From JAYYZW01 sp036339995 (lineage in GTDB: Bacteria; Pseudomonadota; Gammaproteobacteria; Ga0077536): 14,193 nt of DNA. Below are positions 6,754-14,193 of this stretch, one piece after another. The stretch is from NCBI GenBank assembly GCA_036339995.1, contig JAYYZW010000110.1, positions 1 through 14,193 of the forward strand. The letters are read 5' to 3'. Each line of letters opens with the position of its first letter. Positions within the stretch are counted from its first letter, which is position 1. Below the pieces are notes generated by a model. It was not told where the DNA came from and did not search any database. It saw only the letters and a list, made by a program, of their open reading frames with translations. A program made the translations under genes and the position numbers.

Positions 6754-8154
6754 TTGAAATACATGCAATACGCGCTAGCCGCGATATTAGCGGCGCAGCC
6801 AATTATAGGGAATGCGGAAACCCGAGAAGATCACCTGGCGTGGCTCAAGGAGAACCAGGACGCTAAGCCACAATTCATCGTCGGTGACACCATTACGTTT
6901 GAAGATGCGGATCTGCTCAGACCCTTCATCCCCGTGGAGCAGCAGGCCTCGCTCCTCTTCGAAGGCATGGAGATGAAGATAGTCGAGAACAATGACCTGT
7001 CTCCGCACCCTGTCTACCACACGGCGACTGAGAAGTTTGCCGGTGCGGCGTCAATAGCGAGCGATGGCGCGCTCGAGAACTACACCGCTGGCCGTCCGTT
7101 TGATCCGTCGAAGTTCACGCCCGGCAGCAGCGAGGATGGCTGGAAGCTGGCCTGGAACTATATGTTCCGCTGGCAGTATGCGGGTATTAGCGTCAATGAC
7201 GTGCAGTGGATCTGGGTGCGCCCTGGAGGTGGCCATGAAGGTCACGAAGCCGTGACCAACACTGGCGGAAAATACAAAGACAACTATCTCGGGGGCGGCA
7301 ATTTCGAGCGATTGTTAAGAGGACCGTATCAGCGCGTACTCATGTCGCACCGGTCCGATCTCCCCGAAACGAACTACCTGTTTAACAGCGGCAAGGGCTT
7401 CGCGAAAGGCACCAACTTTCGCGAGCATACGGCCTTTGTTTCACCGTTCGACATCGCCGGAACCTCGTTTTTGATCCTGCGCTATGCGGACGCGCGCAAA
7501 GCCGACGACTCGTGGGCTTACATTCCGAGCCTGCGCCGTGTGCGCCGCATCTCGGTGGAGGTCAAATACGATTCCTTATTGGGCACGGACCATACCCTGG
7601 AAGACTTCTACGGCTTTAACGGCCGGCCGCTGGAACACACGTGGGTGTACGTGGGCACGGCGAAGATCCTGGCAATTAATAGTTCACGCAATGTCAATGC
7701 GGTCTTCTACGGACCGAATGGGTGGGCGATGCTCGACGATTGGCAGCTGCGTGACTACTATGTTCTAAACCAGATACCGGTGTCCGGGTCTCATCCGTAT
7801 AAAGAAAAATTCCTGTATCTGGAACAGACGACGTCAATGTGTTTCTATGCGAATGCATACGACCGCGGTGGCGAACTTTGGAAAAGCTGGCAAATGTCGA
7901 AAAGCTGGACGGAAGATCCGGATTTTCGTCCCGTCGCAATGGGGCAACATGGCGCAAAGACAACGCCGCCCGAAATCCCGGGACAGCCGCCTGGGTCTGG
8001 GGTACGCGTGCCGAGCTTCCAAAGCATTAATGTGATCGACCATCAGGGCGACCGTGGGACACTAGTTCCATGTTTCGGCAATAGCTACCCTTCACCTAAG
8101 TTCTCGACAGTCAAACGAACCATGGACGTGAACTATCTGACTGAGGGTCGCTAA
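6754..8154 (+). CDS. Exported DUF1329 domain protein
   Basis: A 466-residue protein that begins at TTG 6754, chosen because GGGAGGG lies nine bases upstream; the in-frame ATG at 6763 is too far from that site. The N-terminus MKYMQYALAAILAAQPIIGNA followed by ETRED looks like a short Sec signal peptide cut after GNA, so the product should be periplasmic or outer-membrane associated. The core (about residues 225-310) contains RYADARKADDSWAYIPSLRR, VRRIS, LLGTDHTLEDFYGFNGRP and LEHTWVYVGTAKIL, the typical DUF1329 signature (LolA-like fold). Family members recur near hydrocarbon, terpene and steroid degradation genes, often with porin-like DUF1302 proteins, and are suspected of helping substrates cross the envelope; no biochemical role is proven. 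No DUF1302 gene is in the window. A strong terminator follows. Confidence 0.85.
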   Translation: MKYMQYALAAILAAQPIIGNAETREDHLAWLKENQDAKPQFIVGDTITFEDADLLRPFIPVEQQASLLFEGMEMKIVENNDLSPHPVYHTATEKFAGAASIASDGALENYTAGRPFDPSKFTPGSSEDGWKLAWNYMFRWQYAGISVNDVQWIWVRPGGGHEGHEAVTNTGGKYKDNYLGGGNFERLLRGPYQRVLMSHRSDLPETNYLFNSGKGFAKGTNFREHTAFVSPFDIAGTSFLILRYADARKADDSWAYIPSLRRVRRISVEVKYDSLLGTDHTLEDFYGFNGRPLEHTWVYVGTAKILAINSSRNVNAVFYGPNGWAMLDDWQLRDYYVLNQIPVSGSHPYKEKFLYLEQTTSMCFYANAYDRGGELWKSWQMSKSWTEDPDFRPVAMGQHGAKTTPPEIPGQPPGSGVRVPSFQSINVIDHQGDRGTLVPCFGNSYPSPKFSTVKRTMDVNYLTEGR

Positions 8155-8189
8155 GCGCTTCGCCTAAAAGACTTTCTACGCACATATTG

Positions 8190-8219
8190 AACGGGCCGTC
8201 TTTGCGGCCCGTTTTTTTT
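8190..8219 (+). terminator. Rho-independent terminator after the DUF1329 gene
   Basis: The stem AACGGGCCG pairs perfectly with CGGCCCGTT across a six-base loop (TCTTTG) and runs straight into an eight-T tract (8212-8219). It begins 35 bp after the DUF1329 stop. From the opposite strand the hairpin lacks a long T-tract, so it would end minus-strand transcripts less well. Confidence 0.9.
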
Positions 8220-8420
8220 GCAGCCCGGCGTTGTCGTCTAATCCAGGGAACACAAAAAGCTCGAACGATTCGCCCGCAACCCATGTGAAAGCGAACCCTC
8301 GCCGCCCATACTCCGCAGTGCTAGGCGTCAATAAGCCGCCCCGTGGGAGCCATTAATCTTTACGCATACATTCCCCGTAAAAATGTTTCTAAGTGTCCCC
8401 GATAACGGCTTTACAGACAC

Positions 8421-9446
8421 TCAAGCATTAGCAAACCTCGGCATGACGTATCTTGCGAACAACGCGTTAGAAGCGCCGCTCTTTTTTGGATCCATCCCGG
8501 CGAAGTGTGAAGACAGAATGAAATCAGTGCACGTGTAAGCGTTGCAAAACTGCTCGATTTTCTCTGCAACCTGGTCGGGCGTGCCGATGAGGACGCTGGT
8601 TTGTGCCAGCGCGGAGTGGCGGATATCTTCCGGACCGTCGATCGGAAGCGCCACGTCATCGCCTTCGACGTCAGCGGCTTCACTCAAGACGCGCGCGTAA
8701 TATCCGAACACGTGCCACAGGTGTTCCTGCGTGTCTGCCCAGGCCTGATCTTCGTTCTCGGCGCAATAAACCATGCGCAGCTGCGCGATCTTGAAGCTGG
8801 CCGGGTCCTTGCCGAGTGATTTCAGGGTTTCGATATATAACGGAGCAGGATCGGGGCCCAGCGTGGTCATCAGGTTTGCACCGAGTTCCGCCGCGCGTCG
8901 CGTCGCCTTTGGGCCGCGCGCGCCGATCCATAGCGGCGGATGGGGTTTCTGCACGGGTTTCGGCGTGAGCGTCATATTCTTCGTCTGCGTGAAGCGCCCG
9001 TCGAAAGTGACCTGCTCCGCGGTGAACAGGCGCTTCATCAACTCGATGCCCTCGATCATGCGGGGCGCGCGTTCCTTGCGATCGATGCAGAAGGCATTGA
9101 ATTCATCATGGGTATACCCCTGCCCAACGCCGAGATCGAACCGACCATTCGACAGGATGTCCGCCAACGTCACGTCTTCCGCCGCCCGAACGGGGTCGAT
9201 GAAGGGCATTAGCAGGATAAAAGTCCCGATACGAATTCGCTTGGTCACAGCGGCAATGGCGGCGGCCATCGACAAGGACGCCGGGTTGTACGCATCTTCG
9301 GTGAAATGATGCTCGGTCAGCCAGATGTGGTCGAAGCCGAGTTTTTCCGCATCGATCATTTGATCGAGCATCGCTTGATAGAACACGGGTTCCGGAATGT
9401 GCCAACGCTCCGGATTACGGAAGTCGTACATAATTCCAAATTTCAT
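8421..9446 (-). CDS. LLM class flavin-dependent oxidoreductase (luciferase-like monooxygenase)
   Basis: A 341-residue TIM-barrel flavoprotein of the bacterial luciferase-like superfamily, which uses FMNH2 (or F420 in some members) and O2 to oxidise organic substrates. Typical features: MKFGIMYDFRNP at the start, AEKLGFDHIWLTEHHF (33-48), KRIRIGTFILLMPFIDPVRAAED (69-91), GRFDLGVGQGYTHDEF (101-116), and PKPVQKPHPPLWIGARGP after residue 150. The C-terminal GTPDQVAEKIEQF is usual in the family. Start ATG 9446 is preferred over the overlapping GTG 9449, because GGAGG lies five bases before the ATG and too close to the GTG. The amidase-like gene lies 98 bp upstream on the same strand, so the two may be co-transcribed. 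No flavin reductase sits beside it; the substrate is unknown. Confidence 0.87.
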   Translation of the reverse strand: MKFGIMYDFRNPERWHIPEPVFYQAMLDQMIDAEKLGFDHIWLTEHHFTEDAYNPASLSMAAAIAAVTKRIRIGTFILLMPFIDPVRAAEDVTLADILSNGRFDLGVGQGYTHDEFNAFCIDRKERAPRMIEGIELMKRLFTAEQVTFDGRFTQTKNMTLTPKPVQKPHPPLWIGARGPKATRRAAELGANLMTTLGPDPAPLYIETLKSLGKDPASFKIAQLRMVYCAENEDQAWADTQEHLWHVFGYYARVLSEAADVEGDDVALPIDGPEDIRHSALAQTSVLIGTPDQVAEKIEQFCNAYTCTDFILSSHFAGMDPKKSGASNALFARYVMPRFANA

Positions 9447-9544
9447 CACTACCTCCGTTTATTGATTATCCTCGCGATCGCGTCCACGGACGGTTCCGTT
9501 CGACGAGAATTCGTTTCCCCGATCCCGGCATTCCGAACATGTAT

Positions 9545-10627
9545 TTAGACCCCGCCCTTGGGCTCGGACGGCGCTTTCCAGATACCCCGCTCTATCATCA
9601 GATTGATCTGTCGATCGATCACCTCACGCTTATATTCCGCGTGGTCCATCGGCGCTCTATCGGCATAGAGGTTCTTGGGATAAATGGGCTGCTCGTAGAT
9701 CAATTGGATCATTTCCGTGCGCAGATCCTTTATCCAGTTGGTCCATTTTGAATGCGTCCGGTGATACCGCAACGCTTCGATGTTTATCGGGCCGCAGACG
9801 CTGGTCGACACACCACCATACTCCTGACGCCCGACGATCTGTCCGCGGTAGTCGACGATGTAGGAATGGCCACCAAAAGTGTCTATGGGCGCCTCGGACT
9901 CCGCCGTCAGATAATAGGTCCCCAGATTGGGTGCGATGACGTACATGTTGTTGTCGAGCGCGCGTGCACGGGTTTGGATCTCGAAATAGTCGTTCGAAGC
10001 GGCGGGATGCGGAATCGAAGCGCGGTAGACGATTTCGGCGCCGTTCATGGCCAGGCCGCGGGCATGTTCGGGATAGGAGCCTTCGTTGGCCATCATGATG
10101 CCCATGCGCCCGATCTCAGTGTCCACCACCGGCCAGAATGCGTCCAGATTCCGGCCATACCGCTCGATCCACCAATCGAAGACGTCGTGCGGACAGACCG
10201 AGTGCTCGACCGGATAGAGCGGCGCGACCTTGTGGTGCTGCAGAATGACGTCGCCATCGGGATTCAAGATGAAGCCGATATTGAAATAGCGATCCGGGAA
10301 ATCGGGATGGCGCGCTTTTGCTTGCGCCATGATAAAGACCTCGTATTCACGCGCAATCGCTCCCAACGCATCGGTTTCCGGTCCGGGGATGTCGATGGCG
10401 CACTCGCGCGCAAAGGTCGCGTGATCCAGGTCGAGCACTTCGTCGTTAAAGGCCTGCAAAGCGCCTTCGGGAAACGCTATCAAGCGCACCGGCAGATCCA
10501 GGCCCGCAAGCCAGCAGGCCGCCTTTACCATATGCTTCTGGTGCTCGATGTTGCGCATGATGTCCGTGCGTTTCGAGATGCCCCAGACCGTCGGGATCAG
10601 GCCGACGGCGTTGTACGGTTCGATCAT
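9545..10627 (-). CDS. Aliphatic amidase/nitrilase superfamily protein lacking the catalytic Cys
   Basis: A 360-residue carbon-nitrogen hydrolase homologue, closest by eye to AmiE-type aliphatic amidases. The catalytic framework is present: Glu54 (AFPEGAL), Lys133 (HHKVAPLYPVE) and the second Glu at 141, matching AmiE Glu59, Lys134 and Glu142. The nucleophile segment reads MGIMMANEGSYPEHARGLAM (175-194) where amidases have ICDDGNYPE; the Cys position is Ala180, codon GCC. The following GAEIVYRAS and ALDNNMYVIAPNLGTYY also fit the family. Without the Cys, normal amide or nitrile hydrolysis is not expected, so a binding, regulatory or different catalytic role is possible. The frame is intact throughout, arguing against a decayed gene. 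Start ATG 10627 has GGGAG seven bases or so upstream. The LLM gene follows on the same strand. Confidence 0.85.
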   Translation of the reverse strand: MIEPYNAVGLIPTVWGISKRTDIMRNIEHQKHMVKAACWLAGLDLPVRLIAFPEGALQAFNDEVLDLDHATFARECAIDIPGPETDALGAIAREYEVFIMAQAKARHPDFPDRYFNIGFILNPDGDVILQHHKVAPLYPVEHSVCPHDVFDWWIERYGRNLDAFWPVVDTEIGRMGIMMANEGSYPEHARGLAMNGAEIVYRASIPHPAASNDYFEIQTRARALDNNMYVIAPNLGTYYLTAESEAPIDTFGGHSYIVDYRGQIVGRQEYGGVSTSVCGPINIEALRYHRTHSKWTNWIKDLRTEMIQLIYEQPIYPKNLYADRAPMDHAEYKREVIDRQINLMIERGIWKAPSEPKGGV

Positions 10628-10827
10628 GTTTTCTCTCCCGTCGATTAAGAGACCCGGGCCGGTTCAATTAAACGGTTGAAACTCAGGTCGCGAGCGCAGT
10701 ACAAACTAGTGTCCTGTCCTGTGAAAAACTTTCATAATTCGCCGGTCTTTTTGGCCCCCAGCCGCGCTCCTCCTTGTGCAGAGCCCGCTACACGGCATCG
10801 TCGCGCCTTGCCAGCGACAATAAATCC

Positions 10828-10848
10828 GGCGCGACTTACGCGCCTTTT
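10828..10848. terminator. Weak hairpin terminator candidate downstream of pntB
   Basis: GGCGCG (10828-10833) pairs with CGCGCC (10839-10844) across ACTTA. On the plus strand TTTT follows; on the minus strand, downstream of pntB, the tail is GGATTTATT, a poor T-tract. It lies about 25 bp after the pntB stop and is the only hairpin I see there. Confidence 0.4.
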
Positions 10849-10869
10849 CACGGGACAGCACACAAACTG

Positions 10870-12258
10870 CTAATGCAATACCGCAAGCACGGCGTCGAGA
10901 CTTTGCTTCGCGTCGCCGAACAACATCCGTGTATTCGTGCGGAAAAAGAGCGGGTTGTCGACCCCCGCGTAACCGGTGGCCATGCTGCGTTTAAGCACCA
11001 CGGCGGTCCCCGCTTTCCAGACCTCGAGGACGGGCATGCCGGCGATGGGACTGTCCGGCTCCTCCTGGGCCGAGGGATTGACTATGTCGTTGGCGCCGAT
11101 CACCAGCACGACGTCCGTCGCCGGGAAATCGCCGTTGATCTCGGCCATCTCGAACACGATGTCATAGGGCACGTGCGCTTCCGCGAGGAGGATATTCATA
11201 TGGCCGGGCATGCGTCCCGCCACGGGATGGATCGCAAACCGGACGGTCTTGCCTTGGTCTCGCAAAACCTTGGTTATTTCATACACCGTGTTCTGAGCGC
11301 GCGCGACGGCCATGCCGTAGCCCGGTACGATGACAACCTGCCTGGCCTCGCGCAGCAGCTCCGCTGCACCCTCGGCCATAACCGCCTCCACTTCGCCGTC
11401 GATGGCGATCGCTGCGCCGCTGCCGGAAGTGCCGAAACCGCCGGCGATCACCGCCAGAAAATGCCGGTTCATCGCACGGCACATGATGTAACTCAATATT
11501 GCACCGCTAGACCCGACCAGCGCACCCGTCACGATCAAAAGATCGTTGGACAGCATGAAACCGGTTGCCGCCGCGGCCCAGCCCGAATAGCTGTTCAACA
11601 TGGAGACGACGACGGGCATATCTGCGCCGCCTATTGCCATCACCATGTGGATGCCGTAGGTGAACGCAATAAACGTCATCACGAGCAGCAGCAGGACGCC
11701 CGTTCCCATCGATTCGCCGCCGACGAATTCGCTGCCCAGCCAGACGCAGATAACGCCAAGGCTTAGATTGATCCAATGTCGTGCCGGGAGCAACAGCGGT
11801 TTGCCGTCGATCAGGCCGCGCAGCTTGCCGAAGGCAATGACGGAGCCGGTAAAGGTGACGGCGCCGATGAGTATGCCTAAGTAGATCTCGACCTCGTGCA
11901 GCGTGCGTTCCGCTCCCTGTAAATGACCGTCGCCGCCGAGGTAGGTTGCGATCCCAATCAATACGGCGGCTAGGCCGACGAAGCTGTGGAGGATCGCGAC
12001 CAGTTCCGGCATCTCGGTCATCTGCACGCGCCGCGCGACTATCACCCCGAGGGTGCTGCCGATCAGCATGACCATGATCAGTACAACGTAGTTCGTCACC
12101 TGATTGCCAAGTATGGTCGCAGCGATTGCGATGATCATGCCGGCCATGCCGTAGGCGTTTCCGCGCCTAGCCGTTTCAGGGTGGCTCAAGCCTCCGAGGC
12201 TCAGGATGAACAAAACGGCGGCGATGATGTAGCTTGCAGTTACGATTCCGGGTGCCAT
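10870..12258 (-). CDS. pntB: NAD(P) transhydrogenase subunit beta
   Basis: A 462-residue inner-membrane subunit of the proton-pumping transhydrogenase, which drives hydride transfer from NADH to NADP+. The N-terminal half has about eight or nine hydrophobic helices, with His91 in ILHSFVGLAAVL and Asn222 in LNSYSGWAAA, the two polar membrane residues known to matter in the E. coli protein. The C-terminal NADP(H)-binding domain shows VVIVPGYGMAVARAQ (308-322), FAIHPVAGRMPGHMNILLAE (341-360), VVLVIGANDIVNP (383-395) and MATGYAGVDNPLFF (426-439). Length and residue numbering match the family closely. It begins nine bases after the pntA stop, so the two form one operon. Stop TAG at 10870-10872. 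Confidence 0.97.
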   Translation of the reverse strand: MAPGIVTASYIIAAVLFILSLGGLSHPETARRGNAYGMAGMIIAIAATILGNQVTNYVVLIMVMLIGSTLGVIVARRVQMTEMPELVAILHSFVGLAAVLIGIATYLGGDGHLQGAERTLHEVEIYLGILIGAVTFTGSVIAFGKLRGLIDGKPLLLPARHWINLSLGVICVWLGSEFVGGESMGTGVLLLLVMTFIAFTYGIHMVMAIGGADMPVVVSMLNSYSGWAAAATGFMLSNDLLIVTGALVGSSGAILSYIMCRAMNRHFLAVIAGGFGTSGSGAAIAIDGEVEAVMAEGAAELLREARQVVIVPGYGMAVARAQNTVYEITKVLRDQGKTVRFAIHPVAGRMPGHMNILLAEAHVPYDIVFEMAEINGDFPATDVVLVIGANDIVNPSAQEEPDSPIAGMPVLEVWKAGTAVVLKRSMATGYAGVDNPLFFRTNTRMLFGDAKQSLDAVLAVLH

Positions 12259-12267
12259 TGTGCGGCC

Positions 12268-13824
12268 CTACTTTCGAAACATCCGCAACATGCGCTGCGT
12301 TACCAGGAATCCGCCCGCTACGTTGATCGTCGCGATCACGATCGCAAGCGCCGCCAGCACCGTAATCAAGATTGAATCGGTCGATATCTGCAGCAAGGCG
12401 CCGATGACGATGATGCCGCTGATAGCATTGGTTTCACTCATCAAGGGTGTATGCAGTGCCGGCGTAACGTTCCAGACGACCTGGTAGCCGACGAAGCAGG
12501 CCAATACGAACACCGTTAAATGCGACATGAATTCGGGTGGCGCCACGCGGCCGAGTCCCCACAAGGCGACTGCGCCCAATAGCAGCAATAACGCGGAACC
12601 CCAGGCATTTTTCTTGCGTTCTCGCGCCGGCCCCGGCGACCGCTTTTCGGCTTCGAGCGTCTTCGGCGGCGCCGCGGACAGTTTGGGCGGTGGCGGCGGC
12701 CACGTAAGCTCGCCCTGCTTGATGACGGTGGCGCCGCGGATAGCTTCGTCTTCCATGTCGACGACAATGCTACCGTCCTCCCCAGGCGTCAGTTCGGTCA
12801 GCAGGTGGCGTAGATTGGTCGCGTACAACTGGCTCGATTGCGTCGCCAGGCGGCTCGGCAGATCCGTGTAGCCGATGATCGTCACATCGTTGCACTCGAC
12901 CACTTCACCCGGCTTTGTCAATTCACAATTACCGCCCTGCTCGGCAGCGAGGTCGACGATCACACTGCCGTTTTTCATCGATGCAACCATGTCGGCGGTG
13001 ATCAGCCTCGGCGCCGGTTTACCGGGGATCAGTGCGGTCGTGACGATGATGTCCACCTCGAGCGCCTGCTCGGCGAACAGTTCCATCTCGGCCTTGATGA
13101 ACTCCGCGCTCATGGTCTTGGCGTAACCGCCCTCGCCGGAGCCTTCTTCTTCGAACTTCAACTCGAGAAACTCGGCATCCATGCTTTCGACCTGTTCCTT
13201 GACTTCGAGACGCGTGTCGAACGCGCGCACGATTGCGCCCATGCTCTTCGCCGTGCCGACTGCCGAGAGCCCGGCGACGCCGGCACCGATGATCAACACC
13301 TTCGCCGGCGGCATTTTACCCGCGGCGGTGATCTGCCCGGTAAAGAAACGCCCGAAATGATTGGCGGCCTCGATGATCGCGCGGTAGCCACCGACATTGG
13401 CCATCGAACTCAATGCGTCCATCTGCTGGGCGCGCGAGATGCGCGGCACACTGTCCATCGCGAGCACGGTCGCACCGGTCGCGGCAAGTGTTTCCATGAG
13501 ATCAGGATTCTGGCCGGGCCAGATGAACGCGATGAGCGTGTGTCCCTCGCGCAGAAACTTCGATTCGTGAGCGTCCAGGCCCGCATGCTGTTCGGGCGCA
13601 CGGACCTTGAGAATGATGTCCGCCTCATCCCAGAGTTTTTTCACATCCGTTTCGAGGGCTGCACCGGCCTGGGCATAAGCCGCGTCGGAAAAATTCGCAG
13701 CCGTCCCTGCACCGCTTTCGACCGCCAGCTCGAAACCGAGCTCGATCAGCTGTTTGACGACCTCCGGTGTTGTTGCGACGCGCCGTTCACCCGCATGTAC
13801 CTCTCGCGGTACAGCGATTTTCAT
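12268..13824 (-). CDS. pntA: NAD(P) transhydrogenase subunit alpha
   Basis: A 518-residue alpha subunit with both the soluble NAD(H)-binding domain and the membrane part in one chain, as in E. coli (some bacteria split it in two). The dehydrogenase region has KVLIIGAGVAGLSAVGTAKS (175-194) with the acidic NAD-ribose partner in RAFDTR (200-205), RISRAQQMDALSSMANVGGY (128-147) and the mobile-loop region VTIIGYTDLPSRLATQSS (314-331). A Pro-rich linker (376-400) leads to about four helices from residue 408 to 507. Start ATG 13824 gives the family N-terminus MKIAVPREVHAGE and has GGGGAG seven bases or so upstream; the open frame extends 11 codons further but without family support. A good promoter lies 54 bp upstream. 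Confidence 0.97.
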   Translation of the reverse strand: MKIAVPREVHAGERRVATTPEVVKQLIELGFELAVESGAGTAANFSDAAYAQAGAALETDVKKLWDEADIILKVRAPEQHAGLDAHESKFLREGHTLIAFIWPGQNPDLMETLAATGATVLAMDSVPRISRAQQMDALSSMANVGGYRAIIEAANHFGRFFTGQITAAGKMPPAKVLIIGAGVAGLSAVGTAKSMGAIVRAFDTRLEVKEQVESMDAEFLELKFEEEGSGEGGYAKTMSAEFIKAEMELFAEQALEVDIIVTTALIPGKPAPRLITADMVASMKNGSVIVDLAAEQGGNCELTKPGEVVECNDVTIIGYTDLPSRLATQSSQLYATNLRHLLTELTPGEDGSIVVDMEDEAIRGATVIKQGELTWPPPPPKLSAAPPKTLEAEKRSPGPARERKKNAWGSALLLLLGAVALWGLGRVAPPEFMSHLTVFVLACFVGYQVVWNVTPALHTPLMSETNAISGIIVIGALLQISTDSILITVLAALAIVIATINVAGGFLVTQRMLRMFRK

Positions 13825-13877
13825 CGTTTCTCTCCCCATCCCGATGAGGGATCCCAATGTTTCCGTAACACTTTGCG

Positions 13878-13906
13878 ATTATATATTGCAGCGCAGCATT
13901 GAACAA
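13878..13906 (-). promoter_or_regulatory. Sigma70 promoter of pntAB
   Basis: Read on the minus strand, TTGTTC (13906-13901) is followed after exactly 17 bases by a perfect TATAAT (13883-13878). This places the start of transcription about 45-50 bases before the pntA ATG. It is the best promoter match in the window. Confidence 0.7.
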
Positions 13907-13967
13907 CGAGCCTTGCCCTCTACGGGCGCCGCGCGCGTTCGGTTCATAAACTTGTAAACGTGTTTGG

Positions 13968-13998
13968 TATATTCTCACCCATTACGCGTCAACGGAGG
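13968..13998 (+). promoter_or_regulatory. Extended -10 and ribosome site of the PPOX-like gene
   Basis: TATATT at 13968-13973, preceded by TGG, resembles an extended -10 element; the -35 is poor (TTCATA, 19 bases upstream). GGAGG at 13994-13998 lies nine bases before GTG 14008 and fixes that start. Confidence 0.4.
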
Positions 13999-14007
13999 TA
14001 GGGCAAG

Positions 14008-14193
14008 GTGACAGCGAATCCAGCGCAACATCGGTTTCCGAGCGAAGACGAGCTGCGCGAATTCATCGGCAAACCGATGGACCTCGCGGCAGCCAAAGCG
14101 ATCGACCATCTCGACAAGCACTGCAAAGCCTATATCGAACGCTCCCCGTTCATCTGCATCGGCACCGCCTCTGCCGATGGACGGGCAGACGTC
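14008..14193 (+). CDS. Pyridoxamine 5'-phosphate oxidase-fold flavoprotein, 5' part
   Basis: The frame runs from GTG 14008 to the window end (62 codons, no stop). It includes FPSEDELREFIGKPMDLAAA, KAIDHLDKHCKAYIERSPF and ICIGTASADGRADV. The pattern of HLDxHC, then SPFxxIGTxxxDGRADV, is that of FMN-binding split-barrel proteins annotated as pyridoxamine 5'-phosphate oxidase-related (MSMEG_1061-like). These usually bind FMN or a similar cofactor, and most have no assigned substrate. The conserved SPRGD-type motif expected next lies outside the window. It is divergent from pntA, with about 183 bp between the two starts. Confidence 0.75.
   Translation, partial: MTANPAQHRFPSEDELREFIGKPMDLAAAKAIDHLDKHCKAYIERSPFICIGTASADGRADV

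Noticed and set aside
10709..10723. Mirror-symmetric 15-mer (GTGTCCTGTCCTGTG), possible insertion-sequence end
   Set aside because: No inverted partner, target duplication or transposase was found; a tandem GTCCT pair explains the pattern.
12838..13902. Plus-strand open frame (354 codons) antisense to pntA
   Set aside because: It overlaps a fully recognised pntA gene and its product has no domain features.

Overview
The window looks like a chromosomal segment of a Gram-negative proteobacterium, most likely a gammaproteobacterium. The evidence is moderately high G+C, clear Shine-Dalgarno sites, a two-gene proton-translocating transhydrogenase (pntA with fused membrane part, pntB), a DUF1329 exported protein, and a VPLPA-type C-terminal sorting signal of the exosortase kind. 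No rRNA, tRNA, CRISPR array, transposase or phage gene was found.

Layout. 1-399 (+) is the 3' end of a CHRD-like gene with a VPLPA-CTERM tail, broken by three in-frame stop codons. 635-2236 (+) holds a two-subunit family I CoA-transferase resembling IpdA/IpdB. Convergent to it, 2263-5675 (-) holds a 763-residue molybdopterin oxidoreductase followed by a flavoprotein reductase carrying a C-terminal 2[4Fe-4S] ferredoxin module; a 13-codon leader ORF lies just upstream. 5921-6418 (-) is a small VOC (glyoxalase/dioxygenase fold) protein. It is divergent from 6754-8154 (+), the exported DUF1329 protein. The 335-bp region between them carries a perfect 23-bp palindrome and a 10-bp tandem repeat. 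After a strong terminator, 8421-10627 (-) holds a luciferase-like (LLM) flavin oxidoreductase and, upstream of it, an amidase/nitrilase homologue that has Ala where the catalytic Cys should be. 10870-13824 (-) is pntAB with a good sigma70 promoter. A divergent partial gene of the pyridoxamine-phosphate-oxidase fold begins at 14008.

How the genes may work together (inference). 635-10627 reads as a catabolic accessory block: CoA-ester processing (IpdAB-like), a molybdenum oxidoreductase with its own NAD(P)H/ferredoxin electron-transfer partner, a VOC protein, a flavin-dependent monooxygenase and an envelope DUF1329 protein. Such components recur in degradation of steroids, terpenoids or hydrocarbons, but no gene here fixes the substrate. 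PntAB would exchange NADH and NADPH and may simply be housekeeping.

Most notable: the multi-stop CHRD/VPLPA gene, the Cys-less amidase homologue, the missing conventional start of the reductase-ferredoxin gene, the leader ORF before the molybdoenzyme, and the 23-bp operator-like palindrome.
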